Below, piece after piece: positions 38,433-47,607 of a stretch of DNA of 57,713 nt. Every line of letters starts with the position of its first letter. The stretch's first letter is position 1. Location: assembly GCA_034408855.1 (NCBI GenBank), contig JAWXCK010000242.1, forward strand, positions 1 to 57,713, written 5' to 3'. The notes beneath the pieces are model-generated. The model ran no database searches, had not been told where the DNA came from, and saw only the letters and a program-made list of their open reading frames with translations. This DNA is from JAIYDQ01 sp034408855 (GTDB lineage: Bacteria > Planctomycetota > Planctomycetia > Pirellulales > Pirellulaceae). The position numbers and the translations under genes were made by a program.

Positions 38433-39422
38433 ATGAGTCTTGACTGGGATAGTTTAGCGTCGCATCTTAGGCAGTATCGGCGATTTGTCCTCACCAGCCA
38501 TATTCGACCCGATTGCGATGCACTGGGCAGTGAACTCGGCATGGCAGGAATCCTCGAAGGATTGGGAAAGCAAGTTGAAATCGTCAACGGCCATCCCACC
38601 CCGCCAGGGCTATCGTTTCTCGATCCCAAACAGCGGATCAAAACGATCGGCGAGCATATTTCTCCAGACGAAGTTAACGCCGACTGCATCATCGTGCTTG
38701 ATACAAGTGCTTGGGCTCAACTCGGTCCGATGGCCGACGTCCTGCGTCGGTTCTACGGACCGAAACTTTGTATCGACCACCACGTCGGCGAGGACGAATT
38801 GGGGACGGAGTTCTTCAAAGACACCAGTGCTGAAGCGACCGGGCATCTGGTCGCCTTATGTGCTAAGAAAATGGGAGTCCCGATTACTCGGCCAATGGCA
38901 ACCGCCTTATACGCCGCCATTGCAACGGATACCGGTTGGTTCCGCTTCGCATCGACGACCAGCGCGACGTATCGAATTATCGCCGACCTTATGGATGCCG
39001 GTGCCGATCCTTCCGGCATTTATGGCGACTTATACGAACGCGATACAATCGGACGCGTTCGATTGCGAGGAAGAATCCTTTCGCGAACCGAATCGGAACT
39101 CGATGGCAAGCTCGTCTATACCTACGTGAAAAAGGAAGACTTTGCGGAAACCGGAGCTTTGCCAAGCGATACCGAAGACGCGATCAATTTGACACTAGCT
39201 ATCGCCGGTACGCAGATGGCGATCATCTTCGTCGAACAGCTTAAAGGCGGATTTAAACTCAGCTTTCGCTCGAGATGCCACGTCGATTGCAACGTGTTAG
39301 CCAGAAACTTTGCGGGAGGAGGCCACCGCGCCGCCGCAGGAGCCTACCTAGACGGCGAGTTCTCCGAAGTCCTGCCGCGCGTCCTCGCAGAAACGCGACT
39401 AGCCATGCTGGCTGCACCGTAG
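38433..39422 (+). CDS. DHH/DHHA1 family phosphoesterase (NrnA-like nanoRNase / pAp phosphatase)
   Basis: 329 residues, normal for NrnA. Metal ligands appear in order: LTSHIRPDCDALGS (His23, Asp27, Asp29), IIVLDTS (Asp90), and the family name motif DHH at 115-117. The C-terminal DHHA1 domain ends in FAGGGHRAAAGA, the substrate-binding GGGH motif. The protein would degrade 2-5 nt RNA oligomers and/or pAp in the cytoplasm. Which activity dominates is not readable. The ATG follows a run rich in A with no strong Shine-Dalgarno sequence. Confidence 0.9.
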   Translation: MSLDWDSLASHLRQYRRFVLTSHIRPDCDALGSELGMAGILEGLGKQVEIVNGHPTPPGLSFLDPKQRIKTIGEHISPDEVNADCIIVLDTSAWAQLGPMADVLRRFYGPKLCIDHHVGEDELGTEFFKDTSAEATGHLVALCAKKMGVPITRPMATALYAAIATDTGWFRFASTTSATYRIIADLMDAGADPSGIYGDLYERDTIGRVRLRGRILSRTESELDGKLVYTYVKKEDFAETGALPSDTEDAINLTLAIAGTQMAIIFVEQLKGGFKLSFRSRCHVDCNVLARNFAGGGHRAAAGAYLDGEFSEVLPRVLAETRLAMLAAP

Positions 39423-39498
39423 GAGCCTTCACATTTGCATGGCCGTTGCGTTAATGGCTATAATGGGTACTAGCCATACAATTCTTAAGGAGAACGCC

Positions 39499-39723
39499 AT
39501 GTCCGTTGATCAAGCCATCTCTGACATCACTTCGTTACCGCTCGAAGACCAGATCCTCGTTATCCAGGCTGTTTGGGATAATATGCCTTCCCAAGCAGGC
39601 ACAGCCATCACCGACGGTCAACGGGCTGAGCTTGACCGCAGGTTGGCAGCGTATCGCGAAAACACCGAAACGGCACTCACCGAATCGCAACTACACGCCC
39701 AAATTCGCGACGCTCGCTCCTGA
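39499..39723 (+). CDS. Addiction-module antitoxin (TIGR02574-like)
   Basis: 74 residues. The start ATG has AAGGAG 6 nt upstream. The sequence SVDQAISDITSLPLEDQILVIQAVWDNM followed by LDRRLAAYRENTETALT is typical of the putative addiction module component family that accompanies ParE/RelE toxins in planctomycetes and proteobacteria. The predicted product is mostly helical, with an N-terminal half for DNA binding or dimerisation and a C-terminal half that wraps the toxin. The stop codon overlaps the toxin ATG (TGATG). The partner toxin gene is interrupted, so the antitoxin may be an orphan. Confidence 0.85.
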   Translation: MSVDQAISDITSLPLEDQILVIQAVWDNMPSQAGTAITDGQRAELDRRLAAYRENTETALTESQLHAQIRDARS

Positions 39724-40013
39724 TGGACGTACGGTACGTTCACGAGGTAAAGGAGGATTTGCTCAGTTCGATGGCGTGGCTTGATGAACGCCGCGACGGA
39801 CTTGGCGATGAACTTGAAACCGAATTTTACTTGGCGGTGGCAACCGTTTGCGATCGACCGCACACGTTTGCTGCTGACCACGCGGGCTAACGGCCATGCC
39901 GACTTCGTCGCTTCACCGCTGTACTATACTATCGGATCGAGAATGACTGCATCGTCGTCATGGGTTTGCTTGTTGGCGGACGTGATTCATCGCAACTACT
40001 GGGACGCGGGTAA
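39723..40013 (+). pseudogene. ParE/RelE-family toxin gene with an in-frame stop codon
   Basis: The frame starts at ATG 39723, overlapping the antitoxin stop, and reads MDVRYVHEVKEDLLSSMAW, then ATVCDRPHTFAADHAG, a TAA at 39888-39890, and RPCRLRRFTAVLYYRIENDC, continuing to a stop at 40011. Both halves are in one frame and resemble ParE/RelE; the second half carries the RRF..VLYYRIEND core needed for activity. One base (TAC or TAT to TAA, a Tyr before RPCR) explains the break. The product made would be 55 residues and inactive. Sequence error is possible. Confidence 0.8.
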
Positions 40014-40327
40014 CAAATCTTGGATTAGAAGCTTCGAGGAGCGATGCTTTAAGGGCGAGAGTTGTTTTAAGCTGAGCGGGTGATGAAGTGCTTGACTTCC
40101 CCGCCAGTTTCTAAGACTTTGTTCAAGAAGTCCCGGTAGAAGTGCGGTCTCGAACCGAACGAGGGACGCGGGGTAACGCTACGCGACTAGTACGCCAAAA
40201 CGCATTCGTCGGAGGCAAGCTCCGAACGGATGACAAATCAAATCGCGAGTGGTCGACTGCTGAAACTTGGAAGCCGTCGGGAATAGGAAATGCAAACGAC
40301 CTTGCGATCGTCTCGGTCAAATGGCAG
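40014..40327. other. Intergenic stretch without a supported gene
   Basis: Between the broken toxin gene and the type II secretion gene. Short open frames exist but show no known motif or ribosome-binding site. I see no terminator, repeat or RNA gene that I can defend here. Confidence 0.5.
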
Positions 40328-41443
40328 TTACGGCATTACTGAATAGATCATGTTCACGTATTGCATCATCATGCGAATGATAAAAAAGATGATGAGGATG
40401 GCAATTGCAATCCAGATCGAGCCGCTAATCAACAGGCTCAACTGCGTCATCGAAGACTTGGCGCGTCGCGAGTATTCAGCCGTTAAATGTTCGAGCGATT
40501 CTGTCTCATTGCCGCTCATTTCGCCAACTTCGATCGCATCGATGAATTCTTGAGGAAAGACTCTCGAGTCTCCAAGGCTCAGTGCCAACGATTGACCGCG
40601 TTGGATGTTTTCCAACGCGACGTTCAATCCTTGGATGTAGTAGTCGTTACCGGTGCTCAAAAAGGCTTCGCGAACGCTTCGCATCGCATCGACGCCGGAA
40701 TTCAAGAGCATCGAAAGCGTCATCGACATTCGAGCCATGGCAGTGTTGCTGAAGACGCTGCCAAGTATCGGAATTGGCAGAATTAGAGGAATCAAAATGC
40801 GATGGCAGTTCCCAACATTTTTCCAAATCGCAAAGACAATCGCACCCAATATCGTCGCAATGACAAGAATCCAACTCAAGAAAATCGCGACCCCCGATGC
40901 TCCGGCCAAGCCGAGACCGAGTGAATCCGACTGCTCATCCAAAGGACCGCGTGCGAGAAAGCCTCGCAGAGCGATGACGAGGCAAATCACGCCGATCGCA
41001 AGAAGCAATTGAATGACTGGCCAAGTGATTTGCATTAAAAAATCGCGTCTTGCGAGCCGGAGTTCTTGATAGTGTTGCGCCAAGTGGGCAAAAATTCGAT
41101 CGAGCCCACCCGAAGTTTCACCGGCTGAAATGAGCTGGACCATCAAGGGCGGAAAATAGTTGCCGGCGTTTTTGAAGGCACCCGTAAGCGTGTCGCCGTC
41201 GCGAAGGCTTTGGTGGATTTGCTTCATCGTGTCTCGATGACGCGGTGCTCCTTGCTTCGCTTCAGTCTCGACAATTCTCAGAATATCGATCCCAGATCGG
41301 AGGCCGATACTCATCCGCTGGCAAAGCATCTCAAGCCTAGCCAGCGGAATGCGACCAAACAGGCTCGCAAATCCTCGCTGCACTGATCGATAGGAATTGC
41401 TGCCCAGAGCGGTTCTCGGATTGGTCGTCGATTCGATCGTCAT
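40328..41443 (-). CDS. Type II secretion / type IV pilus inner-membrane platform protein (GspF/PilC family)
   Basis: 371 residues. Two GspF (T2SSF) domains are visible. The first is at about 35-150 (LCQRMSIGLRSGIDILRIVETEA, VQLISAGETSGGLDRIFAHLAQHY), followed by transmembrane helices around 150-215 and a second domain at about 245-345 (MARMSMTLSMLLNSGVDAMRSVREA, FIDAIEVGEMSGNETESLEHLTAEY). A final hydrophobic helix (IWIAIAILIIFFIIRM) anchors the C-terminus. The protein forms the platform that works with the secretion ATPase. No ATPase, pseudopilin or secretin gene is adjacent, so it is an orphan copy here, perhaps used by a planctomycete pilus or protein-export machine. Confidence 0.9.
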   Translation of the reverse strand: MTIESTTNPRTALGSNSYRSVQRGFASLFGRIPLARLEMLCQRMSIGLRSGIDILRIVETEAKQGAPRHRDTMKQIHQSLRDGDTLTGAFKNAGNYFPPLMVQLISAGETSGGLDRIFAHLAQHYQELRLARRDFLMQITWPVIQLLLAIGVICLVIALRGFLARGPLDEQSDSLGLGLAGASGVAIFLSWILVIATILGAIVFAIWKNVGNCHRILIPLILPIPILGSVFSNTAMARMSMTLSMLLNSGVDAMRSVREAFLSTGNDYYIQGLNVALENIQRGQSLALSLGDSRVFPQEFIDAIEVGEMSGNETESLEHLTAEYSRRAKSSMTQLSLLISGSIWIAIAILIIFFIIRMMMQYVNMIYSVMP

Positions 41444-41529
41444 TCAAAATTTCCCGAAAATGCGTTCCGTGTTTTAACAATCTTATCGATCCCAAGATAA
41501 TCATAACGCTGGAGATCGCTGTTTGCATC

Positions 41530-42387
41530 CTAGGGCATGATCAATCTTCCGTCGGCGGTTACTTCTTCGATGGCAAAGTCGGGCATTCGGAAATTGAAAC
41601 TGGGTATATGGAAAATCATCGATGTATAGTGAGAAAATCCTGACCACCATCCGGCCCAAATATTGATGTGATAGTTGCATCGTGAGTTTTTGAGCAGGCA
41701 AAGATCCATCGCGACGGGCAAAGCATTCCCGTAAGCGCCATGCTGGGATGGATAAGGCAACGACATCATTCCGTAGCGTTTGGCGAGCTCTTGCTTGAGT
41801 TCATAACAATCGCTGGTAACGGCGATCGGATGTATGGCTCGAGGTAAAACGTGTTCTTCGATAATCGAGCGTATTTGGACCTTAGCTTCTTCGATGAGAC
41901 CGATACTTGGGTCTTTATAAAATACGTCACCACAACGAATGCTGAGCGTTTCGTATTCCTTCGACGCAAGCTGGTTCGCATTGAGATGCTCGACGTGCGG
42001 AGTAAAGGCGAAAAAATTGCGAGCGAATTGGAGAGTCTTCTCGGGAATTTCAACTCGATCCCAATTGCCGATATTGGTGGAAATATAGAATTCGGTTTCG
42101 TCAGACTCGAAGAACTCCTTCAGCCGGTCGAATGCGGCGGGATGATCGATAAAATGTTCTTCGGCGTTTGCAATCGACTGCTTGGCGCCGATCCAGAAGA
42201 AGGATGGTGACTGTTCGATCAGATCGACAAATTCAGTTTGGCTAACATCGACCCGCAATTCAATGCCGCTTCCCTGAAGTATTTCATGAAGGTAGCAAAT
42301 CCCTCGCACAAAGTCGCCAAGGCCCGGAGGAGTGTTGGTCCATTGCTGCGGAGCTTTGAAAGTCTGAATGACTCGTTTCAATTGCAT
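41530..42387 (-). CDS. Unassigned protein, possible fucosyltransferase-like glycosyltransferase
   Basis: 285 residues from ATG 42387 (a TTG at 42408 is also open). I do not recognise a family firmly. The N-terminal GLGDFVRGICYLHEIL, the SIRCGDVFY segment in the middle and the late VTSDCYELKQELAKRYG followed by MDLCLLKNSRCNYHINIWAGWWSGFSH resemble, in spacing, the motifs of NodZ/O-fucosyltransferase-type enzymes (GLGNR, HxRxGD, TD, and Asp..Ser..SxFS). The sequence TGLI-like GIELRVDV lies in a Rossmann-like first half. No signal peptide or membrane segment is seen. A glycan-related role would suit the envelope genes elsewhere in the window, but this is low-confidence inference. Confidence 0.45.
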   Translation of the reverse strand: MQLKRVIQTFKAPQQWTNTPPGLGDFVRGICYLHEILQGSGIELRVDVSQTEFVDLIEQSPSFFWIGAKQSIANAEEHFIDHPAAFDRLKEFFESDETEFYISTNIGNWDRVEIPEKTLQFARNFFAFTPHVEHLNANQLASKEYETLSIRCGDVFYKDPSIGLIEEAKVQIRSIIEEHVLPRAIHPIAVTSDCYELKQELAKRYGMMSLPYPSQHGAYGNALPVAMDLCLLKNSRCNYHINIWAGWWSGFSHYTSMIFHIPSFNFRMPDFAIEEVTADGRLIMP

Positions 42388-42446
42388 CGATGGAATTTTG
42401 GTGGACAAAATTTTTTGGGACTCGCGCGGTGCATTCTGGTGCTTTA

Positions 42447-42519
42447 AAAGTGGGTCAGGCTTTCAGACAAGGCTTTGTTCGGGGGAGTGTGTACGCAAGC
42501 TGGAAGCTTACGCCACTTT
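42447..42519. repeat. 73-bp palindromic repeat unit
   Basis: Begins AAAGTGG and ends CCACTTT as inverted ends. Its right half (42493-42518) is a 25/26 inverted match to 38208-38233 and shares the core with the unit at 33756-33825. It fits a small non-coding element of about 70 bp in the gap between two diverging genes. Confidence 0.6.
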
Positions 42520-42719
42520 CGTAATCAAGCGTTTTAGCCCTGACAAAGCAGAAGTATAGCTGGCGATTGGTAGCAAAGTTGCGGTTTTTGGGGCAATCGG
42601 GATTAGCGGGTTGTAGCCAAAGGCATGTTCGCCCCCGTACAATGTCCCTAAATTGACAAACGAGCTCGACGAACGAAGTCGAATCGCCACGGAAGTTCTA
42701 TCCAAGAAGGATTTTACAC
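42520..42719. other. Upstream region of the PQQ-propeller operon
   Basis: No gene. Together with the repeat at 42447-42519 and 42388-42446 it makes a gene-free span of about 330 nt between divergent genes. It ends with AAGAAGG 9 nt before the TTG start of the propeller gene. Promoter elements could not be assigned with confidence. Confidence 0.45.
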
Positions 42720-45700
42720 TTGTCTGACTCCCCAGGACGTCTTCAAACTCAGTTCGCGAAATGCTCGCGACAAAAATTGGCGATTGTCTCTTCTTTCGCC
42801 GTCCTTCTGGCTGGCTTGGCGACAAGTTCCATGGGCCAAGGATTGGGGGTCCGTCAGGAAGCGACATTAGAAGGGAGCCTCATTCAACCGCCGCGAGAAA
42901 TCGAGCAACTTCTTTCGCAAGCCAAAACATTGATTCAATCGGAATCTTGGAGTGAAGCGACGCTCGCGATCGGAATGGTGTTAGGCTTAGAATCGAACGC
43001 GCCGGGAGGCAACGATTTCGCGAGCCAAGATTATTTTACCGACGTCGATCCAACCCCGCTTACAAAAGGTTCCGTTCGCGAAGCTGCCCTGAAACTATTG
43101 AATGATCTGCCGGACGCCGGTGCAAAAGTTTTCGAGTTAAGGTACGGCGCTGCGTCTCAACAGACGCTGAATACCGCGATCGCCGAGGGCGACTGGCCAG
43201 CGATTGAGCAACTCAGTCGCCTCTACGCAAGTACGACCGCCGGACGGGAAGCGATGTGGCTGTGTGCCGAATCGAAGATTGGTCGCGGACTACCGATGGA
43301 CGCGGCGGTTATCCTCGATCAATTGATGCTGCAATCGCGTGCTCGCGATCGCTTTGGAGTAAGCGGTTTCGTATTGTCGGCGGCTTGCTGGAAAGCAGCC
43401 AATCAAACGACATTCGCTTTAGAAAGCCTAACAACCGCTCGGAAGTTTTTTCCAAAAGCATCGTTAGAATGGCGGAACAAGCGATTGACGATGACGACCG
43501 ACGTTCAAATCTTGCTTGATTCAATTTCTCTAGGCGAGTATTCCGCAACCCAGCGGAAGGAAACGCAACCCTATTGGATCGGCGGATTGCTCGACCGGAA
43601 TGCCGATACACCGGCTGGCGTTCCATTGCCGTTGGTCAATTGGATTTTTCCGATGCACGAGTCCGACCAACTTGAAGCGGCAGCCGCCAAGACAGTAAAA
43701 CAAAAAAGCGATGATCGAAATATCGCCATCATCCCATCGCGAGTTCCGATCATCGTGCATCCGTGGGTTTTGATGATGACCTACGATCAGCGCATCAATG
43801 CAATTCATCTGAAAACCGGCAAAGTCGATTGGACGGGTAGCTTCAATCGTATTCCATACGACCTTAGTCTTGATCGGATGCAGAATCGCGATTTCAATCG
43901 CGAGAATCAAGCTATTCCCGAGTACGTTGCACGTCGCATTTGGGGAGAGGCTGCATCAGGGCAACTCGCCTCCGATGGACGAAACGTCTACAGCTTGACG
44001 GAAATGCCGTCGAGCGATGCGTCCGAAAGTTTACGGTTAGGAATCAATGCTAACGTGTTCCGTCCGAGCGGCAGAAAGTCCTTTAATGTTTTGCAAGCGT
44101 GGTCGGTCGAAGCGCAGGGAAAATTGATTTGGGAGGTTGGTGGTGAAACGGGGCTTTCTGAACCGTCGTTTGCGGGCGTTTTATTCTTAGGGCCACCTGT
44201 CGCTCATGAATCCGAGCTGCTGATCTTGGGCGAACTCAATGGCGAAGTCTATCTTTTCTCCTTAGCTCCAACCGACGGACATCTGCTTTGGGGGCAGCAA
44301 CTGGTCGCTAATCAAGTGACGCTTGCACTCGATCCGATTCGACGAAGCATGGCATGCAGCCCATCCGTTGCCGCTGGATGTGCTATCTGTCCGACGCTGA
44401 GCGGTCAGTTGGTTGCAGTTGATCTGGGGACACGCAACTTGCGATGGGCGCATCGATACCAACTCGATCATGATGCCGTCTCATTCAATCAATTCAATGC
44501 CTGGGGCGGTAATCCATTTAGCGAGTCCCATCCGTATCGTCTGCGATCGGTCGATTCGGCAGCTCTGATTCTCGACAACTGCGTCGTGCATGCCCCCAGC
44601 GATAGTGGAACGGTCTACGCTGTAGATCTTTTCGATGGTCGGACGCTTTGGGAAATTCCGAAAAGCAACTCGCTTTATGTTGGAGCCGGTTGGAATGGTC
44701 GGGTACTGTTGGTAAACGATCAAGCGTTGAATTGCATTGATGCCCAAACTGGAAAGAACGTCTGGGACAAACCAACTTCGCTTGCCCATATCGGGCGAGT
44801 GGCAGGTCGAGGAGTCCGCAATGGCAATCGGTTCTTTTTGCCGATGACGAGCCAGGAGATTCTCGAAATCGATTTTGAGTCGGGTGCCATTGTCGATCGA
44901 ATGCGAGTCAAGGAACCGCTCGGGAATCTTGTAGCAACTGCCGATCAACTCATATCGCTGAGTCCTGTCGATTTAACCGCTTATACGATTCGCGATCGTT
45001 TGCGAGCTCAAATCGATCTTGAATTCGCGCAAGGAGAGAACTCGGCCGGTGCAATGCAACGTCGCGGTAAAATCTTGCTGGCTGAAGGAAAGATTTCCGA
45101 AGCCCTCGATTCGGTCGAAGCAGCCTACTCTAAAAATCGAGACGATCCGGAAGTAAAATTATTGTTGGGCGAGATAGCGATGATGGCACTTCGAGAAGAC
45201 TTTTCGCGATTCGCGCCGCGTATTTCGGGATTTGAAGAATTGGTCAGCTCGGGTCCAGAGAAATCTGAATATCTGACGCTCTTGATCGACGGTCTGTTGC
45301 GCCAAGCAAAGCATATCGAGGCAACCAAGAGACTGCTCGAACTGTCCGATTTTAACTCGGAGGGGAGCAACTACGTGTCAATGGTTCAGGAAACGATTGA
45401 ACCCGAACCGCAGTTGCTGGTACGACAAGAAATCTGGATCGCCGCTCGATTATCGCAGATCTACAGTGGAGCCTCGGTTGCCGATCGAACGGTGATCGAA
45501 CAACTTGTTCAACCCAAGCTGACATCGCTAGAAAAGTCGCGACGAACACTTGACCATTATCGACGTTCTGACGTTTTTCGTTGGATGCCTATGGCAAGTA
45601 AACTTCGAATCGATGACGCCAACGCCGTTTTTAAGGAGCAAGAATCGCTGCTTGCCGAACAGACGATTGAAGAGGTCATCGATGTCGCCGTCAATGGACT

Positions 45701-47591
45701 TAGAAAAAGCGACGATCCGGCAGAAGCAAGTCCACGTCGGTCATCGATCAGCGAAACGCTTGCGCGCGAAGCCGACCGATTGCGTTTCGAGATATACAAC
45801 AATGCCGGGCGATGGACAACGTCGTTAGCCATTGCAAACCGACTGAAGCAACCGCTCACCGACGTGCGAAGCCAGCCTGCCGTTCCAGATTCTATTCGCG
45901 ATGGCATACATCGACTTCCAAGCATCGAAGTCCCCGATATCAATGACTTCGATCGTTATTTGAACGGAGTAAAAGCTTGGCCCAGTGGAAAAGCGAAGGT
46001 CGAGGTGATACGCGCAGAAAGACCATTACAAACAGAGTATAGTCGTCCGATCTGTACCGTTAAGCAACGCGTTGGAGATGCCCTAGAAAACTGGTCGGTG
46101 ATCGTGTTGCCTGACTTGATCGAATTGACGAGCCCGTCGGGACGCCAACGTCTTTCGGCCACCCTTCAAATCCGTCCCGATGGCGTCTCGCCACCGACCG
46201 CACACTTTGTCGACAGCATCGCAATCATCGAGACACAAGGTGAATTGATCGCAATGGATACGCTGCGTGCCTCGGAGCCAGACGAAATCGCGGTTCGAGC
46301 GATGCTGGAAAATATTATGTGGCGCATACCGCTTGGCCGATCTTCTTCTGAGACTCAATTGCAGAACCGCAATGGTGGATTCGGTCAACAAGGTCGCGCA
46401 TTCCAACCGAATATGATTGAGAAACCATGGGGCGAGATGCGACCGAAGAACCGGAAGGGTTTCGTGGTGGGACCGGCTACTCGTACCGGAGTAGTCGTAG
46501 CGACCACGATCAATAACTCGGTTTTTTCACTCGATCCTCGTACCGAAGGAAAACGCTGGATACGGACCGGAATCGGTGCGCTGCCGACAATGGTACAAGA
46601 CGGTTTCCAACTTGCTATTCTAGATCGCGAAAACACCACGCGCTGGATCGTCGATTCCCGAGATGGTCGCTTGATCTCAAAAGAAAAATGGGAAGACGAT
46701 TCGGAAGTTTGGTGCAGTGCCGGACGAAATATCCTGAGCACGTATGAAAAAAAGAACGATGGCAAACGCATTGTTTTCAAACTTTGGGATGCTTTTACCG
46801 GTGAAACGATCCTCGAACGCGATTTCTCAAAGAACATGAAAGCCGATGTCTGCGAACAAGAATGTTTAGTTGCCTGGGAATCGAATGGCGAGCTTTCATT
46901 TTGGAATTTGCGAACCGGAAAGGAGTCGACTTCCCAAATAGACTTGCCGCCTAAAACCGCTCTTAAACGCTTAGCCCTCGAGAGGTTTGGCGAATCGATT
47001 TTAGTGTTGACAGATTCGCTGCAATTCCAGCAAGAGTTCGTCAAACTGGAAGATGTCGATGGTCACCACAAGTGTCGTGGTCCAGCCATCGCATTGGATG
47101 CGAACGATGGACATCCGCTCTGGAAAAATCCGGTTGTGTTGAACGATTACCGATTTCCAGTCAGTCAAGTGCGGACGACACCGGGCGTTATGTTCACACG
47201 TTTGCTCAAGTTTAAAGTCGACGGATACATTGCCGAAGCCGGATCGGTTGCAATTCTCGATCTTCGAACGGGCCAATTGATCTATTCCAACGATTATCTC
47301 GATGCCATTCGCGGCGGGATTGAATTTCAAAGCTGCGTCAAGATGGGGCAACCCGAATTGGATTTGCAGTATCGTGGTTCAGAATTGCACGTTGTATGGA
47401 GCGACGATTCAACCGCGGAAAAAGAACCAGAAAACGAAGAGACGAAAGTCATTGGGAAGCTGGATCAAACACAATTAGAAAAAGGGGCCCCCAAAGAATG
47501 GCTGGAACGTCTACAATCTGGCCTTCAAGGAGATCTATTTGCTCCCGAGAAAAGCATCCAGCAGCAGTTGGACGCACAAAGAGCCCGCTAA
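42720..47591 (+). CDS. Exported PQQ-binding-like beta-propeller protein with TPR-like region
   Basis: 1623 residues. TTG start with AAGAAGG 9 nt upstream. A signal peptide is present (KLAIVSSFAVLLAGLATSSMGQ, cleavage after Gly/Gln region). Residues 350-750 contain PQQ-like blades (KTGKVDWTGSF, DLGTRNLRWAHRYQ, DLFDGRTLWEIPKS, DAQTGKNVWDKP), followed by a helical, TPR-like part at about 770-1100 (ILLAEGKISEALDSVEAAYSK). A second propeller-like set lies at about 1230-1570 (LDPRTEGKRWIRTGIG, DANDGHPLWKNP, DLRTGQLIYSND). The protein would sit in the periplasm or on the surface, binding a partner or cofactor; no catalytic function can be assigned. It precedes the MoxR gene by 16 nt and probably leads the operon. 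Confidence 0.88.
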   Translation: MSDSPGRLQTQFAKCSRQKLAIVSSFAVLLAGLATSSMGQGLGVRQEATLEGSLIQPPREIEQLLSQAKTLIQSESWSEATLAIGMVLGLESNAPGGNDFASQDYFTDVDPTPLTKGSVREAALKLLNDLPDAGAKVFELRYGAASQQTLNTAIAEGDWPAIEQLSRLYASTTAGREAMWLCAESKIGRGLPMDAAVILDQLMLQSRARDRFGVSGFVLSAACWKAANQTTFALESLTTARKFFPKASLEWRNKRLTMTTDVQILLDSISLGEYSATQRKETQPYWIGGLLDRNADTPAGVPLPLVNWIFPMHESDQLEAAAAKTVKQKSDDRNIAIIPSRVPIIVHPWVLMMTYDQRINAIHLKTGKVDWTGSFNRIPYDLSLDRMQNRDFNRENQAIPEYVARRIWGEAASGQLASDGRNVYSLTEMPSSDASESLRLGINANVFRPSGRKSFNVLQAWSVEAQGKLIWEVGGETGLSEPSFAGVLFLGPPVAHESELLILGELNGEVYLFSLAPTDGHLLWGQQLVANQVTLALDPIRRSMACSPSVAAGCAICPTLSGQLVAVDLGTRNLRWAHRYQLDHDAVSFNQFNAWGGNPFSESHPYRLRSVDSAALILDNCVVHAPSDSGTVYAVDLFDGRTLWEIPKSNSLYVGAGWNGRVLLVNDQALNCIDAQTGKNVWDKPTSLAHIGRVAGRGVRNGNRFFLPMTSQEILEIDFESGAIVDRMRVKEPLGNLVATADQLISLSPVDLTAYTIRDRLRAQIDLEFAQGENSAGAMQRRGKILLAEGKISEALDSVEAAYSKNRDDPEVKLLLGEIAMMALREDFSRFAPRISGFEELVSSGPEKSEYLTLLIDGLLRQAKHIEATKRLLELSDFNSEGSNYVSMVQETIEPEPQLLVRQEIWIAARLSQIYSGASVADRTVIEQLVQPKLTSLEKSRRTLDHYRRSDVFRWMPMASKLRIDDANAVFKEQESLLAEQTIEEVIDVAVNGLRKSDDPAEASPRRSSISETLAREADRLRFEIYNNAGRWTTSLAIANRLKQPLTDVRSQPAVPDSIRDGIHRLPSIEVPDINDFDRYLNGVKAWPSGKAKVEVIRAERPLQTEYSRPICTVKQRVGDALENWSVIVLPDLIELTSPSGRQRLSATLQIRPDGVSPPTAHFVDSIAIIETQGELIAMDTLRASEPDEIAVRAMLENIMWRIPLGRSSSETQLQNRNGGFGQQGRAFQPNMIEKPWGEMRPKNRKGFVVGPATRTGVVVATTINNSVFSLDPRTEGKRWIRTGIGALPTMVQDGFQLAILDRENTTRWIVDSRDGRLISKEKWEDDSEVWCSAGRNILSTYEKKNDGKRIVFKLWDAFTGETILERDFSKNMKADVCEQECLVAWESNGELSFWNLRTGKESTSQIDLPPKTALKRLALERFGESILVLTDSLQFQQEFVKLEDVDGHHKCRGPAIALDANDGHPLWKNPVVLNDYRFPVSQVRTTPGVMFTRLLKFKVDGYIAEAGSVAILDLRTGQLIYSNDYLDAIRGGIEFQSCVKMGQPELDLQYRGSELHVVWSDDSTAEKEPENEETKVIGKLDQTQLEKGAPKEWLERLQSGLQGDLFAPEKSIQQQLDAQRAR

Positions 47592-47607
47592 CGAGGACTG
47601 AAACTGG

